64,000 nucleotides of DNA. Origin: an uncultured Pelagibacteraceae bacterium. GTDB lineage: Bacteria; Pseudomonadota; Alphaproteobacteria; Pelagibacterales; Pelagibacteraceae. Made by a program: the position numbers and the translations under genes. The notes under the pieces were generated by a model. The model had not been told where the DNA came from and did no database searches. It saw only the letters and a list, made by a program, of their open reading frames with translations. Positions within the stretch are counted from its first letter, which is position 1, and the number at the start of each line of letters is the position of its first letter. Location: positions 279,267 to 343,266 of the forward strand of contig CACJLJ010000002.1 in assembly GCA_902594235.1 (NCBI GenBank), in the 5' to 3' direction. Of this stretch, positions 9,699 through 17,636 are shown piece by piece.

Positions 9699-9729
9699 GG
9701 GCGCTTCATATATTTGAAGCGCCCTTTTT
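9699..9729 (+). terminator. Intrinsic terminator after the amt operon
   Basis: A perfect 10-bp stem (GGGCGCTTCA / TGAAGCGCCC) with a 6-nt loop is followed by TTTTT. It is one of the most G+C-rich stretches in this neighbourhood. It lies 16 bp after the stop of the small membrane protein, so it should end the transcript that starts upstream of the amine cluster or of amtB. Confidence 0.9.
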
Positions 9730-9745
9730 AATCTGAGAAATCACA

Positions 9746-9901
9746 ATGTCTGATGATAATAGCAATGAAGAATTAAGACCTAGAAAAATGCGTGGTGTAG
9801 CTTTCCCAAAAGCTAAATACGGGGTTATACTTGCGATCATAATTATTATAATTGTAAATTTATTTTATTATAAAGAAACAATTTTTTCTTTTTTTAAATA
9901 A
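9746..9901 (+). CDS. 51-residue small membrane protein
   Basis: A short open frame: ATG at 9746, stop TAA at 9899-9901. The first 24 residues are polar/basic (MSDDNSNEELRPRKMRG...), followed by a strongly hydrophobic stretch of Ile/Val/Leu (about residues 26-41), then YYKETIFSFFK. This looks like a single-pass, tail-anchored type protein. It lies beyond the amt terminator and 17 bp before the glnT-like gene, so it may be first in that transcript. Codon use and composition are like its neighbours. No family is recognised. Confidence 0.6.
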   Translation: MSDDNSNEELRPRKMRGVAFPKAKYGVILAIIIIIIVNLFYYKETIFSFFK

Positions 9902-9918
9902 CTATGTTAACCTAGTCC

Positions 9919-11244
9919 ATGGCAAAAAATTTATTCAAAATTGCTAAACAAAAAAAAATAAAATATTTTTTAATAAGTTTTGTAGATCTATTCGGAGTTT
10001 TAAGATCAAAATTAGTTCCAGCTAATGCAATAAAAGAAATGCAAACAGCAGGAGCGGGCTTTGCTGGTTTTGCTGCTTGGCTTGATATGACCCCTGCGGA
10101 TTCTGATATGTTTGGTATTCCTGACCCAAATAGCTTAATCCAATTACCTTGGAATAAAGAAGTTGGTTGGTTGGCATCAGATCTTTGGATGAACGGAAAA
10201 CCTGTTGAGGCTTCACCCAGGGTAATGCTTAAGAAACAAATTAAAGAACTTGCAAAACAAGGCTTAACGATGAAATCTGGTGTGGAGTGTGAATATTTTT
10301 TAATTTCAGAAGACGGAAAATCCATAGCTGATCCAAGAGATACACAATCAAAACCTTGTTATGATCAATCTGCATTAATGAGAAGATATGAACTTATTAA
10401 AGAAATTTGTGATTGTATGATAGAAATGGGATGGGGTCCTTATCAAAATGATCATGAGGATGCTAATGGTCAATTTGAAATGAATTGGAATTATTCAGAT
10501 TGCTTAACAACAGCTGATAGACATACTTTCTTTAAATACATGGTAAAAACAATTGCTGAAAAGCATGGACTAAGAGCAACATTTATGCCTAAACCTTTTC
10601 AAAATTTAACTGGTAATGGTTGTCATGCTCATATTTCTGTTTGGCAAGGTAAAAAAAATAAATTTTTAGATCCAAAAGATAAACTTGGTCTAAGTAAAAT
10701 GGCATATAATTTTTTAGGAGGAATAATCAAAAATGCCTCCTCGTTATCTGCTTTCTTTAATCCAACAATCAATAGCTATAGAAGAATAAATGCCCCACCA
10801 ACAAAATCAGGTGCGTCATGGTCTCCAAGTAGTATTTCTTACACGGGAAACAACAGGACTCACATGATAAGAATTCCGGATCCTGGTAGATTTGAGCTAA
10901 GATTAATGGACGGATCTGCTAATCCATATTTATTACAAGCTGGAGTTTTGGCTGCCGGATTACATGGTTTAAAAAATAAAATTAATCCAGGAAAACCTTT
11001 GCATTGTAATATGTACACAGACTATAAAAGATATCCTAATCTTCCAAAACTTCCAAATGAGTTAGAACAATCACTATCACAATTAAAAAATAATAAGGAA
11101 ATGAATAAAAGTTTTGGTAAAGATACTATTAACAGCTTTGTTAAACTAAGAAGTTCTGAAATAAAAGAATTTAATAGTAAAGAAAATTTTAACAAGTCAA
11201 AGCCCGTCACAAAATGGGAAAGCCAAAATACTTTAGATTGCTAA
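9919..11244 (+). CDS. glnT: Type III glutamine synthetase/gamma-glutamylmethylamide synthetase family (GlnT/GmaS)
   Basis: A 441-residue GS-fold ligase. The N-terminus KYFLISFVDLFGVLRSKLVP and the blocks GFAAWLDMTPADSDM, SGVECEYFLI, QNDHEDANGQFEMNW, NGCHAHISVW and NPTINSYRRINAP are characteristic of rhizobial GlnT and methylotroph GmaS. The C-terminus is TKWESQNTLDC. It condenses glutamate with ammonia or methylamine using ATP. Start is ATG 9919, 17 bp after the 51-residue gene. It is the second GS-like gene in 8 kb and differs in length and N-terminus from the one at 2792. Confidence 0.88.
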   Translation: MAKNLFKIAKQKKIKYFLISFVDLFGVLRSKLVPANAIKEMQTAGAGFAGFAAWLDMTPADSDMFGIPDPNSLIQLPWNKEVGWLASDLWMNGKPVEASPRVMLKKQIKELAKQGLTMKSGVECEYFLISEDGKSIADPRDTQSKPCYDQSALMRRYELIKEICDCMIEMGWGPYQNDHEDANGQFEMNWNYSDCLTTADRHTFFKYMVKTIAEKHGLRATFMPKPFQNLTGNGCHAHISVWQGKKNKFLDPKDKLGLSKMAYNFLGGIIKNASSLSAFFNPTINSYRRINAPPTKSGASWSPSSISYTGNNRTHMIRIPDPGRFELRLMDGSANPYLLQAGVLAAGLHGLKNKINPGKPLHCNMYTDYKRYPNLPKLPNELEQSLSQLKNNKEMNKSFGKDTINSFVKLRSSEIKEFNSKENFNKSKPVTKWESQNTLDC

Positions 11245-11245
11245 A

Positions 11246-12358
11246 GTGAATTGGAAGCTAACAAAATTTCTAATCAACAATAATTTTAAATTTAAAAGGA
11301 GTTATGTGCTAAAATATTTGCCTTCAAAAATGCTTACTAATGCTTTTAAATCAATTTCTAACTGGAGAAGTTATAAAGATACTCCTCTTTTAAAACTTAA
11401 TAAACTTCAAAGAAATTTAAAACTCAAAAATATTTTTTACAAAGATGAGTCTAAAAGGTTTCATTTAAAATCCTTTAAAGCCCTTGGTGGTGCTTATGCA
11501 GTAGAAAAAATATCAAAGGGGGAAAAAAATATTACTATTTCCTCTGCAACTGCAGGTAATCATGGTAGATCAGTTGCATGGGGAGCACAAAGATTGAGAT
11601 TAAAATGTAAAATCTTTGTTAGTCAGTATGTAAGTGAAACAAGAGTAAATGAAATTAAAAAATTTGGTGCTGAAGTTATAAGAGTAAAGGGGGATTATGA
11701 AGACTCCCTTAAAGAATGCCAAAAACTATCAAAAAGAAATAATTGGAAAATTGTTCAAGATGTATCAACAAAAGATTATAAGTATGTACCCCAACTTACT
11801 ATGGCAGGATATTCAATTATGATTAAAGAAATTTCTAAACAAACCAATCAATATATAACTCATATATTTCTACAAGCAGGTGTTGGGGGATTAGCGGCTG
11901 GTATAGTTGCTGGTGTTGCAAAATATTTTAAAAGAATACCTAAAATAATAATTGTTGAACCTGATCAGGCAGATTGTGTACTACAAAGTGTAAAAGTAAA
12001 TAAACTAAAAAAAATTAAAATTAAAAAAGAGAGTATCATGGGCGGAATGTCGTGTAATGAGATGTCTTTGGTACCATGGCAAATATTAAAAAATGCTAGC
12101 AATTGTTGTGTATCGATCTCAGATAAGAATATTGCAAAAACTGTAGCCGGCTTAAAAGATAAAAAGTTTAGCAATATTTCTATTACTGGTGGTGAGTGTG
12201 CAGCTCCAGGAGTTATTGCTTTGATAGGAATATGCAATAATATTAAAGCTAAAAAATTCCTTAATCTTAATGAAAGCTCAAATATTCTAGTCATTGGATG
12301 CGAAGGAAATGCAGATGTAAAACTTTACAAACAACTGCTATCTAAGGGTAGAAAATAA
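11246..12358 (+). CDS. PLP-dependent diaminopropionate ammonia-lyase-like enzyme
   Basis: A 370-residue fold-type II PLP enzyme. The PLP lysine is in KSFKALGGAYAVEK (about residues 74-87), followed by the phosphate-side loop SSATAGNHGRSVAWGA. A glycine-rich loop QAGVGGLAAGIVAGV binds the cofactor phosphate, and ITGGECAAPGV lies near the C-terminus. These are typical of DpaL/YgeX rather than classic IlvA. Start is GTG at 11246, one base after the glnT stop, and no better start is nearby. It releases ammonia and a 2-oxoacid from an amino acid such as 2,3-diaminopropionate or serine, which would feed the neighbouring ligases. Threonine/serine dehydratase or EutB-like activity are alternatives. 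Confidence 0.78.
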   Translation: MNWKLTKFLINNNFKFKRSYVLKYLPSKMLTNAFKSISNWRSYKDTPLLKLNKLQRNLKLKNIFYKDESKRFHLKSFKALGGAYAVEKISKGEKNITISSATAGNHGRSVAWGAQRLRLKCKIFVSQYVSETRVNEIKKFGAEVIRVKGDYEDSLKECQKLSKRNNWKIVQDVSTKDYKYVPQLTMAGYSIMIKEISKQTNQYITHIFLQAGVGGLAAGIVAGVAKYFKRIPKIIIVEPDQADCVLQSVKVNKLKKIKIKKESIMGGMSCNEMSLVPWQILKNASNCCVSISDKNIAKTVAGLKDKKFSNISITGGECAAPGVIALIGICNNIKAKKFLNLNESSNILVIGCEGNADVKLYKQLLSKGRK

Positions 12359-12367
12359 AAAATTTCT

Positions 12368-13789
12368 ATGACAAAAAATGCAATTACTTGGATAAGAGAG
12401 GATTTTAGGATTGAGCATAATCCTGCTCTTGCTTATGCTACACAAAACCATGAGAATGTAGTTGCTTTATATATTTATAATAAAGCTGACTTTGATAATA
12501 AAAGAGAAGCGCAAAAATGGTGGCTTTCAAAATCTTTGGAAGTATTCAAGTCGGAATTATTAAAATATAAGATTAATCTTCAGATATTAGAAAATGATGA
12601 AATAGAGGTTTTTTCTAAAATAAAAAAAAAAGACGATGTTTCAATATATTGGAACAAAATTTATGAGCCTGACGTAATTGCAAAGGGTAAGAAAATCAGA
12701 GATATCTTTATAAAAAATGAAATAGAATTTAAGTATTTTAAAGGAAATATTTTAAATGAATTTCAAGAAGTAACTAAAAATGATGGAACTCCATTTAAAG
12801 TATTTACCCCGTTTTGGAGAAATGCTGAACAAAAATTTTTAGGCTTACCTCCAAATAAAGATTATGTTGTTAAGAGAAAAGTTAAAACTTACTCTTTTTT
12901 CAAAAATTCTATTGAACCAACGAAAATTCTACCTAAAAAAAAATGGTATAAGAAATTTGAAAATTATTGGAATGTATCTGAAAACGAATCGAAAAAGATT
13001 TTAAATAACTTAATTGCAAATAAAATAAAAGATTATGGAACTGCCAGAGATTATCCATCAATCGAAGGTACATCAAAATTATCTCCTTATATTAAACATG
13101 GACAAATCCATGTTAATACAATTTGGAAAAAATGTAGTGAAATGAAATCTAAAGGAATTGGTTATAGAAAATATGTTAATGAATTAGGTTGGCGGGAATT
13201 TTCACATAGCTTAATAAATTATTTTCCAGAGTTTTTAAAAGGAAATTACAGAAAAGAATTTGACAAGTTTCCTTGGGTTAAGAATGAAAAATTTTTAAAG
13301 GCTTGGAAGTCTGGTATGACGGGTTATCCAATTGTTGACGCCGGTATGAGAGAACTTTATGAAACAGGATGGATGCATAATAGAATTAGAATGGTGGTTG
13401 GATCCTTTTTAGTAAAACATTTAAGGATAAATTGGACTGAAGGAGAAAAACATTTTAGAAATTGTCTACTTGACTTTAACAAAGCCAACAATGTTGCACA
13501 ATGGCAGTGGGTTGCAGGTTGTGGGGCAGATGCTGCGCCATACTTCAGAATTTTTAATCCAATTCTTCAAGGAGAGAAGTTTGATAAAGATGGTATTTAT
13601 GTAAAAAAATGGGTTCCAGAATTAGAAAAAGTTCCAAAAAAATTTATTCACAAACCCTGGGAAATGGAAATAAAATATCAAGAAGCAATAAAAACAATTA
13701 TAGGAAAGAGCTATCCTGAACCAATAGTAATACATGAACAAGCACGTATTGCTGCACTAAAAGCTTTTCAAAGTTTAAAAAAAAATTAA
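12368..13789 (+). CDS. phrB: Deoxyribodipyrimidine photolyase (class I)
   Basis: A 473-residue photolyase/cryptochrome family protein of normal length. The N-terminal Rossmann antenna domain begins AITWIREDFRIEHNPAL. The C-terminal FAD domain contains GWREFSHSLINYFPEF, TGYPIVDAGMRELYETGWMHNR and NNVAQWQWVAGCGADAAPYFR, including Trp and Asn residues of the flavin pocket and electron-transfer chain. It repairs UV-induced pyrimidine dimers using blue light, as expected for a surface-ocean bacterium. Its stop overlaps the convergent yjbQ stop within a TTAA. Confidence 0.92.
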   Translation: MTKNAITWIREDFRIEHNPALAYATQNHENVVALYIYNKADFDNKREAQKWWLSKSLEVFKSELLKYKINLQILENDEIEVFSKIKKKDDVSIYWNKIYEPDVIAKGKKIRDIFIKNEIEFKYFKGNILNEFQEVTKNDGTPFKVFTPFWRNAEQKFLGLPPNKDYVVKRKVKTYSFFKNSIEPTKILPKKKWYKKFENYWNVSENESKKILNNLIANKIKDYGTARDYPSIEGTSKLSPYIKHGQIHVNTIWKKCSEMKSKGIGYRKYVNELGWREFSHSLINYFPEFLKGNYRKEFDKFPWVKNEKFLKAWKSGMTGYPIVDAGMRELYETGWMHNRIRMVVGSFLVKHLRINWTEGEKHFRNCLLDFNKANNVAQWQWVAGCGADAAPYFRIFNPILQGEKFDKDGIYVKKWVPELEKVPKKFIHKPWEMEIKYQEAIKTIIGKSYPEPIVIHEQARIAALKAFQSLKKN

Positions 13790-14208
13790 GTTTCTCCTAA
13801 GAAGTGATGAATAATAATTCTTTTTTGTGGGTTAAGTCTATGTTCAAATAGATATATTCCTTGCCACGTTCCAAGCAACAATTTGCTATTTTTTATACTC
13901 AGAGAAATCTGATTGTTAGTTAATGATGATTTTATATGAGCTGGCATATCATCTTTCCCCTCAGTGGTATGAATATATAACTTGTTATCCATTGGAACTA
14001 ATTTATCAAAATAATTAATCAAATCAGTTTGAACATCTGGGTCAGCATTTTCCTGAATAATTATTGAAGCACTTGTATGTTGAATACTCAAATTTAAAAT
14101 TCCATTTTTAAAATTATTTTTTTTTATCCATTTAATAGTTTGATCTGTAAATTCATATAATTTTTGGCCATCTGTATTTATTTGTAAATTATAAAATTCT
14201 TGCTTCAT
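13786..14208 (-). CDS. yjbQ: YjbQ/UPF0047 family protein
   Basis: A 140-residue protein of the family's normal length. The signature blocks NLSIQHTSASI and HTTEGKDDMPAHIKSSL carry the conserved His/Glu/Asp residues. The C-terminal GTWQGIYLFEHR is also typical. Members have been annotated as secondary thiamine-phosphate synthase, but the physiological role is uncertain. Its start overlaps the stop of zapE by 4 bp (ATGA class), making it the last gene of a long minus-strand chain. Confidence 0.88.
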   Translation of the reverse strand: MKQEFYNLQINTDGQKLYEFTDQTIKWIKKNNFKNGILNLSIQHTSASIIIQENADPDVQTDLINYFDKLVPMDNKLYIHTTEGKDDMPAHIKSSLTNNQISLSIKNSKLLLGTWQGIYLFEHRLNPQKRIIIHHFLGET

Positions 14209-15266
14209 AGCTTAAAATCCATTGATGTTAATTCATATAAACGACTAATTGTGCGTTTAAATGGTTCTTCTAATGATTTAGAAGTAGTTAATTTTTCCAA
14301 ACTATTTTTAGAGGTTACAGCTATTGGTATATTTTTATCATATATAATGTCAATCAATGTAATAAATCTTTGTTGTTGATTTGAATTAATGTCGTTAAAT
14401 TCTGGAATTTTTTCAATTATCATAAAATTAGAATTCTCAGCAATTTTCAAATAATCCTCAGATCCTAAATTTTGGTCACATAAATCTTCAAAATCAAACC
14501 TAGTTATTCCTTCATAAAAGTTTTTTATCTCAAAATTTCTTCCTTTTATATTCAAAATTTCTGATGATAATTTTTTATTTTTAGTAATAACTCTAGAAAA
14601 TTTGTTTATCTTAAAATTAGTTTCTTTATTTAATGGATAAAAATATCTTTGTTTTTGATTTTCTTTTGTTTTTCTGTAATCATCATCAATTATAAGTTCA
14701 TGCTCTATAGATTTTTCCAACATAATGTAAATAAAAGGTTTAAATTGATCTCTTTGAAGCCCATCTTTATATAATTCAGATATTTTTGTATTAGATGTCA
14801 CAATAACTTTTATATTTTGACTAAATATTTCCTGGAATAATTTACCTAATATCATCGCATCAACAATATTTGTTACTTGAAACTCATCTAAAAAAATTAC
14901 GGAAAATCTAGATTTCAAATCTTTAACAAAAATACTTACTATATTTTCTTCATTTTTATTTTTGTTTTTGTGAACAAAGTTATGAAAATTTAACATAAAT
15001 TCATTAAAATGAAGTCGTTGTTTTTTTCTATCTAAAAGATTGAAAAAAAAATCTAAAATCATAGTTTTTCCAACCCCTACATCTCCGCAAAGATAAAAAC
15101 CTTTTTTTGATACTTCTTTTGAAAAAAAACTAAAAATAGAAGATCGAAAGTTATTTTTGTAATAATTTTCTAATTTTTTAATTACAAGGATTTGATTTGG
15201 ATTTAATTCTAAGTTTTTTGAATCACAATGAAGTCTAAATTTTTCTTCAAGTTTTTTTAACATCAA
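14205..15266 (-). CDS. zapE: AFG1-like ATPase, cell division protein ZapE
   Basis: A 353-residue AFG1-family P-loop ATPase. Walker A is GDVGVGKTMILDFF near residue 60, and Walker B is IFLDEFQVTNIVDAM. The later VTSNTKISELYKDGLQRDQF block with its Arg residues is the family sensor/arginine region, and RFITLIDIIYDKNIPI is near the C-terminus. ZapE acts at the division site in proteobacteria. It overlaps the cupin gene upstream and yjbQ downstream by 4 bp each. Confidence 0.9.
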   Translation of the reverse strand: MMLKKLEEKFRLHCDSKNLELNPNQILVIKKLENYYKNNFRSSIFSFFSKEVSKKGFYLCGDVGVGKTMILDFFFNLLDRKKQRLHFNEFMLNFHNFVHKNKNKNEENIVSIFVKDLKSRFSVIFLDEFQVTNIVDAMILGKLFQEIFSQNIKVIVTSNTKISELYKDGLQRDQFKPFIYIMLEKSIEHELIIDDDYRKTKENQKQRYFYPLNKETNFKINKFSRVITKNKKLSSEILNIKGRNFEIKNFYEGITRFDFEDLCDQNLGSEDYLKIAENSNFMIIEKIPEFNDINSNQQQRFITLIDIIYDKNIPIAVTSKNSLEKLTTSKSLEEPFKRTISRLYELTSMDFKL

Positions 15267-15694
15267 TTTTTTTTTGTTTTGAAATCAATCCCATATTCTG
15301 ATCTTGGCCCTCTTCTTAACCCAAATGGGCCCGATATAAATAATGTCAAAGGTTTAGTGCCAGGTTTTAAATCAACTCTATGCAAATTATTTGCTGATCT
15401 AAAACCAATATAACCAGGAGGTCTCCAAAACTTTCCTGTGCTTAATGTTTCCCAATATCCTCCTCTTAATATTATAGTAATATATGGAAATGTATGATTA
15501 TGTACACCTTCGCCATGATCATCAGCCAACATTTCGTGGATTAAGATATTGAATGGAAACCATTTAGGTCTATGCCTTAATAAAACATAATATCTATTCA
15601 TCCATGGCTTAGCTTCGTTGAACTTAGGGTGGGATGGTCCTCTATCTAGTACAACTTTTTTTCTTCCTATTTTTTCTAAAAACTTTAAAAACAT
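15263..15694 (-). CDS. Cupin-fold protein of unknown substrate
   Basis: A 143-residue soluble protein. Residues about 55-80 hold a cupin metal-binding block, LADDHGEGVHNHTFPYITIILRGGYWE, with the HxH plus Glu spacing. A later His in SANNLHRVDL would be the fourth ligand. The RRGPRSEYG C-terminus is Arg-rich. It resembles small cysteine-dioxygenase-like cupins but no specific reaction can be assigned. It sits between bamB-like (1 bp gap) and zapE (4 bp overlap). Confidence 0.7.
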   Translation of the reverse strand: MFLKFLEKIGRKKVVLDRGPSHPKFNEAKPWMNRYYVLLRHRPKWFPFNILIHEMLADDHGEGVHNHTFPYITIILRGGYWETLSTGKFWRPPGYIGFRSANNLHRVDLKPGTKPLTLFISGPFGLRRGPRSEYGIDFKTKKN

Positions 15695-15695
15695 A

Positions 15696-16997
15696 TTAAT
15701 TTAATTTAACAATCGAATTACTCTTAATTAAATACATATTTTGATTTTTTACAAAAGGTCTTGATATTTTATCATTATCAATTTTTATAATTCTATCTAT
15801 TTGTCCATTTTTTATATCTGTAACGATAACTCTACCATTACTTGTGGAGATAAAAAGTTTATCTAAATTAAAAATAAATCCTATTGGATATATTTTTTTT
15901 TTTTTATTTGATTTTATTTGATTAAATATATCTGTTATTCTGATTATATTTCCACTTTTTTTATCAATCACAAAAAAATAGCCATCATCTGAAATTGTCA
16001 ATAGTAAACTTCCTAAAATACCTGGTTTAACATTTGAGCTTATATTTTGTATCCAGTTAATAGCTCCAGAGTTTATATCAATTGAGAAAAATTGATTTTT
16101 ATTGTTTGAAAAATAAATTGAATTATTATTTTCAACAAGTTCGGAGGTTTTTAAACTCATTATATCCTCAAATATTTTAGAATTTTGAGTCGAAATTTGC
16201 CACAATAAGCTTCCGTTAATAATATCAACTGCAGTTATATCGCCAAGTGAATTATTAAAAATAACACTTTGGTCTTTAAAAATAATTGAGAGCTTCTTGA
16301 AGGAATTCACAAAAGATCTCTCTGTAGAAAATGACCAAATCTTACTACCATCTTTTAAAGAAAAGCAATTCAAATTATTGTGTGTATCAATAACAAAAAA
16401 TTTGTCTTTCAAAACTTTTATTTCAGAATTAAATGGTATTTCATTTTTTTTTGTCCATAAAATTTTCCCATTAAGAATATCTAACAAATATATTTTTGCA
16501 AAATTATCGGCAACAATTAACTTATCTTTATAGTTAGCCAATGTAATTAAAGGACCAGTCTTTTTTTCATCTTTTGAGTAATTATTTGACTTCCAGACTA
16601 ATTTTGAATTTTTATCAAATTTAAGTATTGTGCCCTTACTATCAAAAAATAAAACGTTTTCATTATGAAAAATCAAATTAGGGTCAAACAGATGATAATT
16701 TTTTATCTTTGAAAAATTATATTTAGTTATTTTTTCTATATTACTTTTAAATAAATTAAATCCATCATTGTTATTTCTATTAATAAAAGGATCGACCTTT
16801 ATTTCCCCTTTTTTTACTCTAAGATTAAAACTTTTATTAAACTCTTTTGTTGGGTTTTCTTGTTTGATTATTAAGGATTTAAATTCACCATCTTGACTAT
16901 CTAATTTTTCTTGTTTTGTCCAAAAACCTCCACCGCTATGAAATGAGCATGAGGAAAATAAAATTAAAAAAAAAATTAAATTAATCTTTTTAGTCAC
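15696..16997 (-). CDS. bamB: Outer membrane assembly lipoprotein BamB-like beta-propeller
   Basis: A 433-residue protein with a lipoprotein signal peptide (LFFLILFSSC, Cys about residue 17). It then has repeated PQQ-like blades such as NGKILWTKK, DGSKIWSFS, NGSLLWQIS and SGAINWIQN. This is the BamB scaffold of the BAM complex that inserts outer-membrane proteins. The blades are more diverged and Lys-rich than in enterics, typical of this lineage. The start overlaps the yfgM-like gene by 8 bp, reproducing the usual yfgM-bamB order, but the expected der/engA gene does not follow. Confidence 0.85.
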   Translation of the reverse strand: MTKKINLIFFLILFSSCSFHSGGGFWTKQEKLDSQDGEFKSLIIKQENPTKEFNKSFNLRVKKGEIKVDPFINRNNNDGFNLFKSNIEKITKYNFSKIKNYHLFDPNLIFHNENVLFFDSKGTILKFDKNSKLVWKSNNYSKDEKKTGPLITLANYKDKLIVADNFAKIYLLDILNGKILWTKKNEIPFNSEIKVLKDKFFVIDTHNNLNCFSLKDGSKIWSFSTERSFVNSFKKLSIIFKDQSVIFNNSLGDITAVDIINGSLLWQISTQNSKIFEDIMSLKTSELVENNNSIYFSNNKNQFFSIDINSGAINWIQNISSNVKPGILGSLLLTISDDGYFFVIDKKSGNIIRITDIFNQIKSNKKKKIYPIGFIFNLDKLFISTSNGRVIVTDIKNGQIDRIIKIDNDKISRPFVKNQNMYLIKSNSIVKLN

Positions 16998-17634
16998 TAA
17001 AGTCTCTTCTTAATCTTTTTTGTGCCTCGAGCTTTAAATCCTCATTAGCATTTTCTAATAAAATAATATTATTGAAAAATTCTTTAGATTTTTGCATTTC
17101 ATTTACTGAATAAAAGTATTCAGCAACTAAAAATGATGCATGAGATTTCCAAATACTGTCAGAATTTAATAATGGATTAAGAATATTAAGAAGCTCTATT
17201 TCACTTATATTATCTGCATTATAAAGTCCTTTTTTATAAATTATTAAATTTTTTATTTCTTTATCCAATGAAGTTTCATAAATTAAAATATCAAATAATT
17301 CATTTATACTTTCTTGGTTAGCAATTAAACTATTATCAATTATAAAATATAAAGACAAAGGTGAATATGTTGGATCTTTCATATTAACAATTTCTGTCAA
17401 AATTTTTTGAGTTTTTTCCTTATTATTTTGTGAAAATTCTATAATTGTTGAATTAAACAAATTAGAAATTTTAATTTTTTGTCTCTGTTTGTATTCATTG
17501 TATGCAAAGAAACTTAATAAAACTATTACGATACAAGCTATTAACACTATAAATTTGTTTTTATTTTTAATTAAAAAATTTTTAATTTTTTCATTTCTAG
17601 TGTTTGAATTTATTATTGCTAAATCTTCTTCCAT
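16990..17634 (-). CDS. YfgM-like membrane-anchored TPR protein
   Basis: A 214-residue protein with a cytoplasmic N-terminus, one membrane helix (about residues 27-46, FIVLIACIVIVLLSFFAY) and a helical periplasmic C-terminal region with TPR-like spacing. This architecture matches YfgM/DUF2133 proteins, ancillary factors of the SecYEG translocon that act with periplasmic chaperones. It lies between acnA (2 bp gap) and bamB-like (8 bp overlap). Sequence identity to E. coli YfgM is evidently low, so the call rests on architecture and context. Confidence 0.75.
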   Translation of the reverse strand: MEEDLAIINSNTRNEKIKNFLIKNKNKFIVLIACIVIVLLSFFAYNEYKQRQKIKISNLFNSTIIEFSQNNKEKTQKILTEIVNMKDPTYSPLSLYFIIDNSLIANQESINELFDILIYETSLDKEIKNLIIYKKGLYNADNISEIELLNILNPLLNSDSIWKSHASFLVAEYFYSVNEMQKSKEFFNNIILLENANEDLKLEAQKRLRRDFSD

Positions 17635-17636
17635 AA

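Noticed and set aside
9912..10325. 137-residue minus-strand open frame
   Set aside because: It is the antisense shadow of the glnT-like gene.
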